A stretch of 34,303 bases of DNA from Schleiferilactobacillus harbinensis DSM 16991 (lineage in GTDB: Bacteria; Bacillota; Bacilli; Lactobacillales; Lactobacillaceae), in assembly GCF_000425885.1 (NCBI RefSeq), contig NZ_AUEH01000035.1:1-34303 (forward strand), in the 5' to 3' direction. Positions within the stretch are counted from its first letter, which is position 1, and the number at the start of each line of letters is the position of its first letter. The notes under the pieces were generated by a model. That model was not told the DNA's origin. It worked only from the letters and a program-made list of their open reading frames with translations, and did not search any database. Made by a program: the position numbers and the translations under genes. Of the stretch, positions 15,772 to 23,379 are shown piece after piece.

Positions 15772-16812
15772 CTAACGGACTTTTAATGTCTGCCCCACCA
15801 AAATTAAGTTAGACTGCAACTCATTGACGGACTTCAACGTATCGGTGGACATCTGGTACTTGGCCGCGATACTGGCGATGGACTCACCAGCAGTCACGGT
15901 GTGGGTATGATCGTAAGTCACCGGCTGCTGCTTGGCCGCGGCCGGCTGAGCTTGACTGGTCTGTTGGGTCGGTTCAGTGGGAACGTATTGTTCCTTCACT
16001 TTTAACACCTGACCTGGAAAGATCAGCATCGTTTGCGCATCCAGATTATTGAGAGAAACGATCTGACTCGCGCTCACGCCGTATTGGGCAGCAATACCGT
16101 CCACGGAATCACCGGCTTTGACGGTGTATGTGGTCACGACCAGCTTGCCGGCCGGCCGATCATAATCGGTCAGATGGTAGCGGTCGATCAGTGTGTTCAA
16201 ATGGGTATTGTAATCTGTGGCAGTAGCGTAGCGGCCGGTCAGAAACTGCGTGGCATCCTGATAGGTGGCGGCATTTTGCTTATGGGCCCCCGTATACATC
16301 GGCTGCTTCAGCAGATTGACGTAATCCTGCAGCGATTGGGTGTAATTATCATACTGGCGAAAACCGGCCTGGATCGTATACCGTTTGCCAGTACAGTCGT
16401 CTTCCTGGGTCGCCATGCTCACGGACTGGCCGTTGAAGCTGCCCTTGATGCCAAAGAGATTGTAGTTCGGCGCGGCGGCTAACCCGCTTTGGCCCCAGCT
16501 GCTTTCCAGAATTGCCTGGGCAATCATGACCGATGCGTACAAGTCATTCTTTGCGGCCAAATCCCGTGCGGAGTCGCCAATCGTTTTGATAAACTGGGTA
16601 TGCGACTCGTCCGTATTAGTGAATACCGTCGCCTGCGGCGGGGCAGAAACGCTTTGCCCAGTGGCCTGGGCACGACCGTGAACAGCCCCTAAAATGCCCA
16701 CACCCAAACTGGATACAGCCGCGACTGTGCCCGTCCCGGCCAATAATTGTTTGCGGCGTAACTGCTTCTTGGCGCGCTTCAATCCTTGAATTCGTGCAAC
16801 TCGACTTGCCAC
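15772..16812 (-). CDS. LysM-containing N-acetylglucosaminidase (GH73), exported cell-wall hydrolase
   Basis: A 346-residue peptidoglycan hydrolase. The start is GTG 16810-16812 after GGGTGG. The basic N terminus (KRAKKQLRRKQ) and a hydrophobic segment at about 23-45 form a long signal peptide or anchor. Residues about 75-225 are a glucosaminidase domain with the catalytic Glu in AQAILESSWGQSGLA and the NYNLFGIKGS motif. Two LysM domains follow, about 228-272 (TYTVKAGDSVDGIAAQYGVS) and 301-345 (THTVTAGESIASIAAKYQMS), joined by a Gln/Thr-rich linker; they bind glycan strands. It should cut wall glycan during growth or cell separation. No terminator separates it from the leuS promoter. Confidence 0.93.
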   Translation of the reverse strand: MASRVARIQGLKRAKKQLRRKQLLAGTGTVAAVSSLGVGILGAVHGRAQATGQSVSAPPQATVFTNTDESHTQFIKTIGDSARDLAAKNDLYASVMIAQAILESSWGQSGLAAAPNYNLFGIKGSFNGQSVSMATQEDDCTGKRYTIQAGFRQYDNYTQSLQDYVNLLKQPMYTGAHKQNAATYQDATQFLTGRYATATDYNTHLNTLIDRYHLTDYDRPAGKLVVTTYTVKAGDSVDGIAAQYGVSASQIVSLNNLDAQTMLIFPGQVLKVKEQYVPTEPTQQTSQAQPAAAKQQPVTYDHTHTVTAGESIASIAAKYQMSTDTLKSVNELQSNLILVGQTLKVR

Positions 16813-16916
16813 TATTACCCACCCTTGATTTTTATGACGTAATTTCTCAGCTGTTTCTATTATAATGGACTCAATGCCCGCTGTGGAGTAAAAGTTCGAA
16901 AGGATGTTTATATTTA

Positions 16917-17585
16917 ATGAATGCGCAACACCGAGCGATATGGCTGACCATCTTGAATTACGCGGTATTTATCGTCCTGCTGATTGGCGTCGCCACCCAT
17001 GCTGGTTTTATCACTGTGATCGACCATGCCGGTCAGCAGTTAGCGAACCGGGTAACGAATCCGACCATGACCAAGATCATGCTGACCATCACCCAGTCGG
17101 CGAATCCTTTGAGTTTGATTGCCGTTACCGCTTTGATCATTATCCTATTGATCAGTACCCGCCAGTGGCGCTGGGGTCTTTTCGTCGGTTTAGCCGGCGG
17201 TGCTGCCAGTCTGCTCAACCTGATCATCAAATTGATCATTCAGCGGGCCCGGCCGACACTGCCCCACCTCATTGAACAGGGCGGCTACAGCTTCCCCAGC
17301 GGTCATTCGGACAGCAGCATCGCTATTTACGGCGCACTGATCCTATTTCTGCTGGTCACCCAGCGCTCCCGCTGGTGGCGGACCACCGCGGTGATTTTAC
17401 TCACCGCCTTCATCCTGTCGATCGGGTTCTCCCGCATCTACGTCCATGTCCACTTCCCCACCGACGTCTTAGCCGGCTGGTTCTTGGGCTGGGGCCACAT
17501 CTGCGTATTATGGCTGATTGCCCGGCGAACCTGGCTTAAGAATTCTCTTGCTGGGCGGCAGAGCGCCGGGCGTGGGCGGTCTTAG
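16917..17585 (+). CDS. PAP2-family membrane phosphatase
   Basis: A 222-residue protein with about six membrane helices and all three phosphatase motifs: KLIIQRARP (residues 105-113), PSGH (127-130) and SRIYVHVHFPTD (about 172-183), giving the catalytic His residues and Asp. Such enzymes dephosphorylate lipid phosphates; in Gram-positive bacteria many act as undecaprenyl pyrophosphate phosphatases (BcrC type) or phosphatidylglycerophosphate phosphatases, and the sequence does not decide between them. Start ATG 16917 follows AAAGGA at a rather long spacing of about 11 bases. A TATAAT box is at 16861-16866. The last 50 bases overlap the end of the convergent transporter gene. Confidence 0.9.
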   Translation: MNAQHRAIWLTILNYAVFIVLLIGVATHAGFITVIDHAGQQLANRVTNPTMTKIMLTITQSANPLSLIAVTALIIILLISTRQWRWGLFVGLAGGAASLLNLIIKLIIQRARPTLPHLIEQGGYSFPSGHSDSSIAIYGALILFLLVTQRSRWWRTTAVILLTAFILSIGFSRIYVHVHFPTDVLAGWFLGWGHICVLWLIARRTWLKNSLAGRQSAGRGRS

Positions 17586-19059
17586 TCCCCGCTGCCCGGG
17601 AGCGCAGTTTGTCCGGTACATCAAAGAGATTGCACAGCAGCGCAATGGCAATGATGCCGATCCCGACGATATACACGCCGTGCAGCCCGCTGTAAAGAAT
17701 GTTGCGCAGCGTGGGCAACAGATGAGCCGGTAATTGGGCCGCTGTTTGCGGATCAATCAGTTTGTTGAGCATATCCGTCGTTAAGCCCGCATGACCGGCG
17801 ACACCTTGGGCAAAATGGGTGTTCAAAACGATCCCGAAGACGGAGACCATCAAGGTTTGACCCAGCGTCCGGCTCAACGTATTGAAGGACGTAGCCACGC
17901 CGATTTCAGATTGCACCACGGAGTTCTGGACAGTGACGGTGGTAATCGTGATGATCAAGCCGAAAGCCAAACCCAGCCAGCCGGCAATCATTAGGAACGC
18001 GACGAAGGGTGTGGTCACTGGTACGATGGCCAACGCGGTGGCGCCGACCAGCAGCCAGGCCAAGGCAATCGTCAGCACATGCTTCGGACTCCACTTCACC
18101 AGCAAATGACCAGCCAAAAACGAGCCAATGATCCACATCAAAGAGCTGGGCGTGACGGCGAAGCCGCCCATGGATGCCGGCAAACCCAGAATACCCTGCA
18201 TCCACATCGGCATGTAGGATTCGAAGCCGATTAGAAAGCCGGACACCAGGGCCGCGACACTATTTTGGATCACAAAGGACCGATTTTTGAAAAGGGCCAG
18301 ATCGATCACCGGATCGCTGGCCTTTTTTTCGAGGCGGATAAAGGCGACTAACCCGACGACCGAGAGAACCAACGCGGCAAAGGCGATGGGCCGCGAGCCG
18401 GCATCGGTGAGCAGCTGCAAGCCGATCATCAAGGCAAACAACGTCACCAGCAGGCTGCCCACGCCGGGGTAGTCGATCTGCACGGCCCTGGTCTGCTTTT
18501 CTTCAAAGAAGAAGAACTGCACTAAGGCAATGGTGATCAGTCCCACCGGCAGATTGATAAAGAAGATCCAGTGCCAGGACAACCGCTCTACGATAAAGCC
18601 GCCCAAAAGCGGCGCGATGACCGACGCGATGCCCCAGGCCGAGCCGTTGAAGCCCAGCACCTTAGCCCGCTTTTCAATTGGATAAATATCCGCGATGATG
18701 GTGAACGTGACCGGCATGATGGCGCCGGCCCCAATCCCCTGCAAAGCTCGGAAAGCAATCAGCTGGATCATATTCTGGGCCAACCCGGCCAAGCAAGAGC
18801 CGACAATAAAAATCACCAGTCCCACTTCCAACACCGGTTTGCGTCCAATGGCATCGGCCAGTTTACCATACACCGGCGTAACCATCGCGTTGGTCAGCAG
18901 ATAGATCGAAAAGACCCAGTTCATCAATTCCACCCCATGCAGACTGCCGATGATCGTCGGCATCGCCGTGGAGACAATGGTCCCTTCGATGGCGGTCATA
19001 AATGTGGCGACGAAGATCGCCGCGGTCGTTACCGCGACATTTGTTTGCTTTTTGGTCAT
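17536..19059 (-). CDS. MFS drug:H+ antiporter, DHA2 (14-TM) family
   Basis: A 507-residue multidrug exporter of the EmrB/QacA type. The start chosen is ATG 19057-19059, about 11 bases after GGGGGA; 27 upstream codons lack a site. Helix 1 with FMTAIEGTIVSTAMPTI (motif D1 region), the loop 2-3 motif GKLADAIGRKPV (motif A), and ALQGIGAGAIMPVTF with GSAWGIASVIAPLLGG (motif C, proline/glycine-rich) are all diagnostic. It uses the proton gradient to export small toxic compounds; the substrate is unknown. The C-terminal ~25 residues are polar and coded in the region shared with the PAP2 gene on the other strand. No regulator gene is adjacent. Confidence 0.92.
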   Translation of the reverse strand: MTKKQTNVAVTTAAIFVATFMTAIEGTIVSTAMPTIIGSLHGVELMNWVFSIYLLTNAMVTPVYGKLADAIGRKPVLEVGLVIFIVGSCLAGLAQNMIQLIAFRALQGIGAGAIMPVTFTIIADIYPIEKRAKVLGFNGSAWGIASVIAPLLGGFIVERLSWHWIFFINLPVGLITIALVQFFFFEEKQTRAVQIDYPGVGSLLVTLFALMIGLQLLTDAGSRPIAFAALVLSVVGLVAFIRLEKKASDPVIDLALFKNRSFVIQNSVAALVSGFLIGFESYMPMWMQGILGLPASMGGFAVTPSSLMWIIGSFLAGHLLVKWSPKHVLTIALAWLLVGATALAIVPVTTPFVAFLMIAGWLGLAFGLIITITTVTVQNSVVQSEIGVATSFNTLSRTLGQTLMVSVFGIVLNTHFAQGVAGHAGLTTDMLNKLIDPQTAAQLPAHLLPTLRNILYSGLHGVYIVGIGIIAIALLCNLFDVPDKLRSRAAGTKTAHARRSAAQQENS

Positions 19060-19154
19060 TATTTTGACGATTCCCCCTATATATTCTTTGTATGTCAGTT
19101 TTTCAGCAGCGCCCACTTCGTCTAGAGAACCGAGTGCCAATGCGTAGCAAGCGG

Positions 19155-19252
19155 AGGCGGCCAGAAGCTAGGGCGTAAGGCAGAGCGGGCAAAAACCTAA
19201 GGGCGGGTTTGTGCCCGCTCTGCCTTACGCCTACGCTTCTGAACGGCCGCCT
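19155..19252. repeat. 98-base palindromic element (long hairpin), unknown
   Basis: A perfect 20-bp inverted repeat (19172-19191 with 19212-19231, starting GGCGTAAGGC) encloses a 20-base centre that can itself pair AAACC with GGTTT. Outside it, AGAAGC (19163-19168) pairs with GCTTCT (19235-19240), and AGGCGGCC (19155-19162) with GGCCGCCT (19245-19252). There is no U-tract, and metK has its own terminator next door (19268-19311), so it is not simply a terminator. It is GC-rich, noncoding and lies before the drug transporter gene. It resembles a REP- or MITE-like repeat. Confidence 0.8.
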
Positions 19253-19267
19253 GAGCCCTCTGGGCAC

Positions 19268-19311
19268 AAAAAAGACGACCCCCACAGAAAAAAACTCTGT
19301 GTTTGGTCGCC
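19268..19311 (-). terminator. intrinsic terminator of metK
   Basis: On the minus strand GGCGACC and CACAGAG pair with CTCTGTG and GGTCGTC, with small internal mismatches, and are followed by TTTTTTG. It lies about 25 bases past the metK stop. Confidence 0.8.
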
Positions 19312-19335
19312 TCTTAAAACTCGCCGGTTACTGAA

Positions 19336-20529
19336 TTAGTTATTGCCAGGCAATAATTTCTTCAACGCAGGCACTTTATCCAAGTGCTCCCACGGTAAAT
19401 CGACATCTGTACGTCCAAAATGACCATAAGCCGCGGTCTGCTTGTAAATCGGCCGCTGCAAGTCCAGCATCTTGATGATGCCGGCTGGTCGTAAATCAAA
19501 ATTATCCCGGATGGCCTGCACGATCGCGTCCTCCGGCACCGTATTGGTCCCAAAGGTATTCACCGCCAAGGAGACCGGCTCGGCCACCCCGATAGCATAC
19601 GCAATCTGCAGTTCGATCTGATGGGCCAATCCGGCTGCCACAACATTTTTCGCAATATAACGAGCGGCGTAACTAGCCGAGCGGTCCACTTTCGTCGGAT
19701 CCTTTCCTGAGAACGCCCCACCGCCATGGCGAGCCGCTCCGCCGTAAGTATCGACGATGATCTTCCGGCCGGTTAACCCAGAATCCCCCTGGGGGCCGCC
19801 AATCACAAAGCGGCCCGTGGGATTGATCAGAATGCGGGTATTTCCGTCCAAACACTTGGCCGGAATCACGGGCAAAATGATATGCTCCGTCACGTCTTCA
19901 GTGATTTGGTCCAGTGTCGCATCAGGATCGTGCTGCGTGCTTAAAACAATGGTATGGACCCGGGCGGGCTTGCCGTCGGTGCCGTATTCCACAGTCACCT
20001 GGGCCTTGGCATCCGGACGCAGGTAAGGGATGATTCCCTGCTTGCGTACTTGCGCCGTCCGCCGCATCAGTTTGTGTGCCAGCTCGATGGGCAGCGGCAT
20101 ATATTCCGGTGTCTCATCGGTGGCATACCCAAACATCATACCCTGGTCGCCAGCACCAATTTTGTCCAGCGGATCCGTATCCTGCTCCCGCGCTTCCAGA
20201 GAATCGTTGACTCCCTGGGCAATATCCGGCGATTGCTCGTCAATAGCGGAAAGCACTGCCACACTGTCGCCGTCAAAACCGATCCGATTATCGGTATAGC
20301 CGATATCCTTGATCGTTTGGCGAACGATGTGTTGAATATCCACGTAAGCCGTGGTTGAAATTTCTCCCGTCACGAGCACTAAGCCCGTGGAGACGACCGT
20401 TTCGGCCGCCACCCGCGCCTGCGGGTCTTGGGTCAGAATCGCATCCAGGATCGCGTCGCTGATCTGGTCAGCGATCTTGTCCGGATGGCCTTCGGAGACA
20501 GACTCCGAAGTGAATAAGCGTTTTTCCAT
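19336..20529 (-). CDS. metK: S-adenosylmethionine synthetase
   Basis: It makes SAM from methionine and ATP in the cytoplasm. The 397-residue product has the family signatures [16 protein letters not shown] (residues 15-30; His and Asp at the active site), [12 protein letters not shown] (about 127-138) and [17 protein letters not shown] (about 267-283). The start ATG 20527-20529 follows AGGGGGAAACC. The ribosome binding site itself is part of an SMK-box riboswitch, so excess SAM should shut off translation. It is divergent from the 20699 membrane gene and has its own terminator. Confidence 0.97.
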   Translation of the reverse strand: MEKRLFTSESVSEGHPDKIADQISDAILDAILTQDPQARVAAETVVSTGLVLVTGEISTTAYVDIQHIVRQTIKDIGYTDNRIGFDGDSVAVLSAIDEQSPDIAQGVNDSLEAREQDTDPLDKIGAGDQGMMFGYATDETPEYMPLPIELAHKLMRRTAQVRKQGIIPYLRPDAKAQVTVEYGTDGKPARVHTIVLSTQHDPDATLDQITEDVTEHIILPVIPAKCLDGNTRILINPTGRFVIGGPQGDSGLTGRKIIVDTYGGAARHGGGAFSGKDPTKVDRSASYAARYIAKNVVAAGLAHQIELQIAYAIGVAEPVSLAVNTFGTNTVPEDAIVQAIRDNFDLRPAGIIKMLDLQRPIYKQTAAYGHFGRTDVDLPWEHLDKVPALKKLLPGNN

Positions 20530-20534
20530 GGTTT

Positions 20535-20589
20535 CCCCCTCTTCGGTTACAAGGCACGGCCTCGGCCGTCACCTATCGGGAATTGTAAC
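20535..20589 (-). promoter_or_regulatory. SMK box (SAM-III) riboswitch of metK
   Basis: On the minus strand GTTACAA (20583-20589) pairs with TTGTAAC (20546-20552). Inside lie TTCCCGATAGG and an ACGGCC/GGCCGT hairpin (20564-20569, 20556-20561). The Shine-Dalgarno sequence GAGGGGG follows directly. This is the known SMK layout in Lactobacillales, in which SAM binding pairs the Shine-Dalgarno with the anti-SD segment. The predicted transcript starts essentially at the first aptamer base. Confidence 0.88.
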
Positions 20590-20595
20590 TTGCCA

Positions 20596-20624
20596 ATATT
20601 AACACATTTACCAGCAAATACCAA
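20596..20624 (-). promoter_or_regulatory. promoter of metK
   Basis: TTGGTA (20619-20624), a 17-base spacer and TAATAT (20596-20601) on the minus strand, placing the transcript start at about 20589. Confidence 0.7.
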
Positions 20625-20698
20625 CAATCCAATTCGCCAGAGGCTGCCGACTACGGTATGATGGAAGGGAAGTTTTTAGAAAAGCAGGTGCCCGTTCC

Positions 20699-21394
20699 AT
20701 GTCCGAAACAACAACCGAAAAATGGCTCCATCTAGCCGGCTGTGCCGGAGTGCTGTTGGCGGCGCCCTGGTTATTGGCTTGGCAGAATAACCACTTTGCC
20801 CGCTGGGGTGCTTTGACCCTGGTTTCTTTGGCGGCTATTGCCAACATTTTATACCAGGAATGGTTATTGCCCCGCCATCCTAAGACCAATCTGATCATTC
20901 TCTGGCTCGGACTCAATCTGGTGCTGGGGGTGCTCGCCGGGTTGACCAGCAACTGGTTCATGCCGGTGCTGGCGGTCCTGGCCGCTGTCCTCTGGCTCGC
21001 ACCGCCGGCCCTCGCCCGCCGGCCGTTGGAACAGCAGCTGCTGCCGGTAATTGCTTACGGCTTGGCGCCATTCCTGCTCAGTATCGTCCTCTACACCGTG
21101 GCTGAGGGTGGGCTTTACCTGCCCGCATTGTTTTGGCCGCTGATCCTGCTCCTCAGTCTCGCTGCGAACGAAACGATGGCAGGCATCAGCAGCGGGCCGA
21201 TTCGGCTCACGATCGCCGTGGCGACCTCAGCCGCGATTCTCGCCATCGGCCTCGCTTGGGCGCACCTGGCAATCTTAGCCTTAATTCTGCCCGTTCTAGC
21301 GACGCTGATCGGCATGATGCCCCAGGGTAAAACCTATTGGTCCGGAGGCATTCTAACCTTAGCCAGTGTGGTGTATTGCTTATTGATCCATTAA
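20699..21394 (+). CDS. polytopic membrane protein, unknown
   Basis: A 231-residue, very hydrophobic protein with about eight predicted helices in close succession (for example VLLAAPWLLAW, LIILWLGLNLVLGVLAG, VLAVLAAVLWLAPPALA). The start ATG 20699 follows AGGTG by about 9 bases. A TATGAT box lies at 20657-20662 but no good -35 is seen. There is no charged catalytic motif and no obvious family; a UbiA-like fold was considered but the Asp-rich motifs are missing. It overlaps the convergent DUF438 gene by 4 bases at the stop codons. Confidence 0.75.
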   Translation: MSETTTEKWLHLAGCAGVLLAAPWLLAWQNNHFARWGALTLVSLAAIANILYQEWLLPRHPKTNLIILWLGLNLVLGVLAGLTSNWFMPVLAVLAAVLWLAPPALARRPLEQQLLPVIAYGLAPFLLSIVLYTVAEGGLYLPALFWPLILLLSLAANETMAGISSGPIRLTIAVATSAAILAIGLAWAHLAILALILPVLATLIGMMPQGKTYWSGGILTLASVVYCLLIH

Positions 21395-22842
21395 TCGGCA
21401 CTGTCCAGCCGCTGCTCGCCCTGCAGGGCCTGGATCGGATCGATATCCTGAGAGACTTCCAGGCAGCCCAGATACGTCCCCTCCAGCGACCGAATCGCAA
21501 AGTAGCGGATGTACATGTAATGCCCCCGGAAATGGATCCAGAAATCAGCATGATCCCGGGCGCCGCTATGGAAATCTTGGAGAATTTTTTCGACCTTATC
21601 CACGCTCTTGGGCGGATGACAATTCACCACCAAGCGGCCGATCACCGCGGTGGTCCGAGGAAAAACCCGATCGGGATTATCGCTGAACCAGCGGACGGTA
21701 TCTTGGGCATCCACGAAGGTCATCTCAAACGGCAGCAGCCGCAAGATATTGGTCAGCTCGGCGAGGGTGAAACTGCCGGTGGGCAAAACCACTTGGACAT
21801 TGCCGGCCGCGTCGGCAGTGATATGGGAAATAAAAGGTCCGGAGGCTGCTTGGCGCCGTTTGCGCCGAGGCGTCGGCGGATCTTTTTTCTTGGCCGGCAT
21901 TTCGCCGTCGCCGTGCAGTTGGGCCATCACCGCCGCCGTATCTGGCGCTGGCGGCGCGGCCGGCCGCGGCGCCTGGGCTGCCGCCAGCTCTTGGGCACTC
22001 TCATTCAACTGCTGGGCCAGCGCGGAGTTCCGTTTGGGGGCTGCCGCCAGTTCCGCCTCAGTCGGCTGCCAGGGCAGCGGCTCCGCAATCAGCGTATAGC
22101 CGATCGGCCCGCTCTCTGCAGCCACCGTTCCCCAATCCGCCGGGGTGAATATTTCCAGCACCATCGGCAGCAAAATCGCGTCTTCTTTGAAGATCATTTC
22201 GTCGACTTCTTTGGCCGCCTTTTGCACCGCTGCTTCAATGACATACTTATCCGGCAGCGGGTCCGTATTGATTAACTGATTAGCCTGTTTGATCAGCCCC
22301 CGGATCTCGTCATCCACGCCCCACATCACTTTGGGCGGCGCCGTGACGCCGAGTTTGTCCATGATGGGGAAAATCAGATTTTCCTTGCGGGCATAATGAT
22401 GATCGATTGTGGCCAAATCTTTGAGGGCGTGGCGCAAACGGCGCAAATAGTCGTTGTCGGCCCCGTCCTGGATCCATTTCTTCAATGTCGGCAGTAATTC
22501 ATCGTTGAGCAGCGACGCGAGGACCGTGTTCTCCAGCTTCATCACTTGGACGGGGTGGCCTGGGATCTGTTCCTCTGGGGTTTTGCTGTCGTTAGTGATC
22601 TTGCCCCGAAAAACTGCGGCATGAACGTTGCACAGGTTCTGAATCTCCATTGGGTTCAAGCCGCTGGCAATCAACTGGCGCTCCGCCGTGGTAATTTCTG
22701 CAACGTCCACACCGTCGAAGGAGTCGTCAAACATTTTCTTGGCTTCTTCAAAGGAACCGCCATGGTGCAGCAATTCCAGAATCTCGACGATCCGGTGCTG
22801 ACGCCAGGCACTGTTATGTACAGGTAACGGGCTATTGGTCAT
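21391..22842 (-). CDS. DUF438 / hemerythrin / PAS protein
   Basis: A 483-residue cytoplasmic protein. The start is ATG 22840-22842 with GAGGTGG 6 bases upstream. Domain order: N-terminal DUF438 (about 10-80), hemerythrin-like HHE domain (about 90-235, with GHPVQV, DHHYARKENLIFP and EMIFKEDAILLPM), an Ala/Pro-rich linker (about 270-340), and a C-terminal PAS domain (about 355-475, LPFEMTFVDAQDTVRWFSDN). Hemerythrin domains bind a di-iron site and sense oxygen or nitric oxide or store iron. In the usual second metal segment I see MWGVDDEIR, where I recall a His before the acidic pair in relatives. It overlaps the DUF1858 gene by 11 bases. A role in oxidative or nitrosative stress, similar to RIC/ScdA, is inferred. 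Confidence 0.88.
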   Translation of the reverse strand: MTNSPLPVHNSAWRQHRIVEILELLHHGGSFEEAKKMFDDSFDGVDVAEITTAERQLIASGLNPMEIQNLCNVHAAVFRGKITNDSKTPEEQIPGHPVQVMKLENTVLASLLNDELLPTLKKWIQDGADNDYLRRLRHALKDLATIDHHYARKENLIFPIMDKLGVTAPPKVMWGVDDEIRGLIKQANQLINTDPLPDKYVIEAAVQKAAKEVDEMIFKEDAILLPMVLEIFTPADWGTVAAESGPIGYTLIAEPLPWQPTEAELAAAPKRNSALAQQLNESAQELAAAQAPRPAAPPAPDTAAVMAQLHGDGEMPAKKKDPPTPRRKRRQAASGPFISHITADAAGNVQVVLPTGSFTLAELTNILRLLPFEMTFVDAQDTVRWFSDNPDRVFPRTTAVIGRLVVNCHPPKSVDKVEKILQDFHSGARDHADFWIHFRGHYMYIRYFAIRSLEGTYLGCLEVSQDIDPIQALQGEQRLDSAD

Positions 22843-23065
22843 TATCAACCACCTCATATCCCGCCTTCGCAAAGTCTTGCTTGACCTTGGCTAGGGAAAT
22901 TTGCATCAACCGCGCGCCCTTGCGCAGATCAACGAAGTGGCCAACGGTATTGAGCACGGCCGGATCGGCGATGCGGGTGAACCCAATGTCCACCATAATG
23001 CCCACAATGTCGGGGTGGGCATGGACCAGGTCGTACACCGGCGTGGTTGCTTTGATTTGTATCAT
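22832..23065 (-). CDS. DUF1858-domain protein
   Basis: A 77-residue protein covering one DUF1858 domain (TTPVYDLVHAHPDIVGIMVDIGF ... AR, with the sequence spread over residues 8-55). The start ATG 23063-23065 follows AGAGGAATC. DUF1858 domains often accompany hemerythrin/DUF438 proteins and resemble the N-terminal part of iron-centre repair proteins. Its stop lies inside the start of the DUF438 gene, so the two are translationally coupled and probably act together. The IS110 element begins close to its 5' side and could affect its promoter. Confidence 0.88.
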   Translation of the reverse strand: MIQIKATTPVYDLVHAHPDIVGIMVDIGFTRIADPAVLNTVGHFVDLRKGARLMQISLAKVKQDFAKAGYEVVDNDQ

Positions 23066-23143
23066 CCGCGTGATTCCTCTTTTCTGTTTGTCTCTATCGT
23101 ATCAAAAGATGCCTCGGTACTGGGTACTAAAACAGACTAACTT

Positions 23144-23345
23144 AAGTGATGGATATTGATCCGGCGGGATCGATGTTCATCACTTTTCCTTTCAGGTAAA
23201 GTGAGCGTGAAGTCGACGTCGTAGGAGCCTTTTTGGCACTTGATGTCGTAACTAAAAATGGCGGCTTCACTGTTTCTGCTGAGTCTGGTCGTAGTCTGAT
23301 GGACGCTTGACGTCGTGTATTGAAAAGTAGATTTCCAGGACGCAG
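23144..23345 (+). ncRNA. candidate IS110 bridge RNA (three-hairpin leader)
   Basis: Three successive foldable units lie before the transposase. First, AAGTGATG (23144-23151) pairs with CATCACTT (23178-23185), with an inner GATCC/GGATC stem. Second, GTGAAG (23207-23212) pairs with CTTCAC (23265-23270), enclosing CGACGTC/GATGTCG (23214-23220, 23242-23248) and a long unpaired 3' side (23249-23264). Third, CTGC and CTGG (23276-23279, 23285-23288) pair with CCAG and GCAG (23335-23338, 23342-23345) around a large loop. This 5'-stem-loop, loop, loop order is that described for IS110 bridge RNAs with target- and donor-binding loops. The base pairing is seen; the RNA and its function are inferred. Confidence 0.5.
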
Positions 23346-23379
23346 TGGAGAACTTCATAAAGACAAGGTGGTAGTTGTT

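Noticed and set aside
23137-23358. 73-codon leftward open frame in the IS110 leader
   Set aside because: It has no ribosome binding site and covers the structured leader; the RNA interpretation explains the region better.
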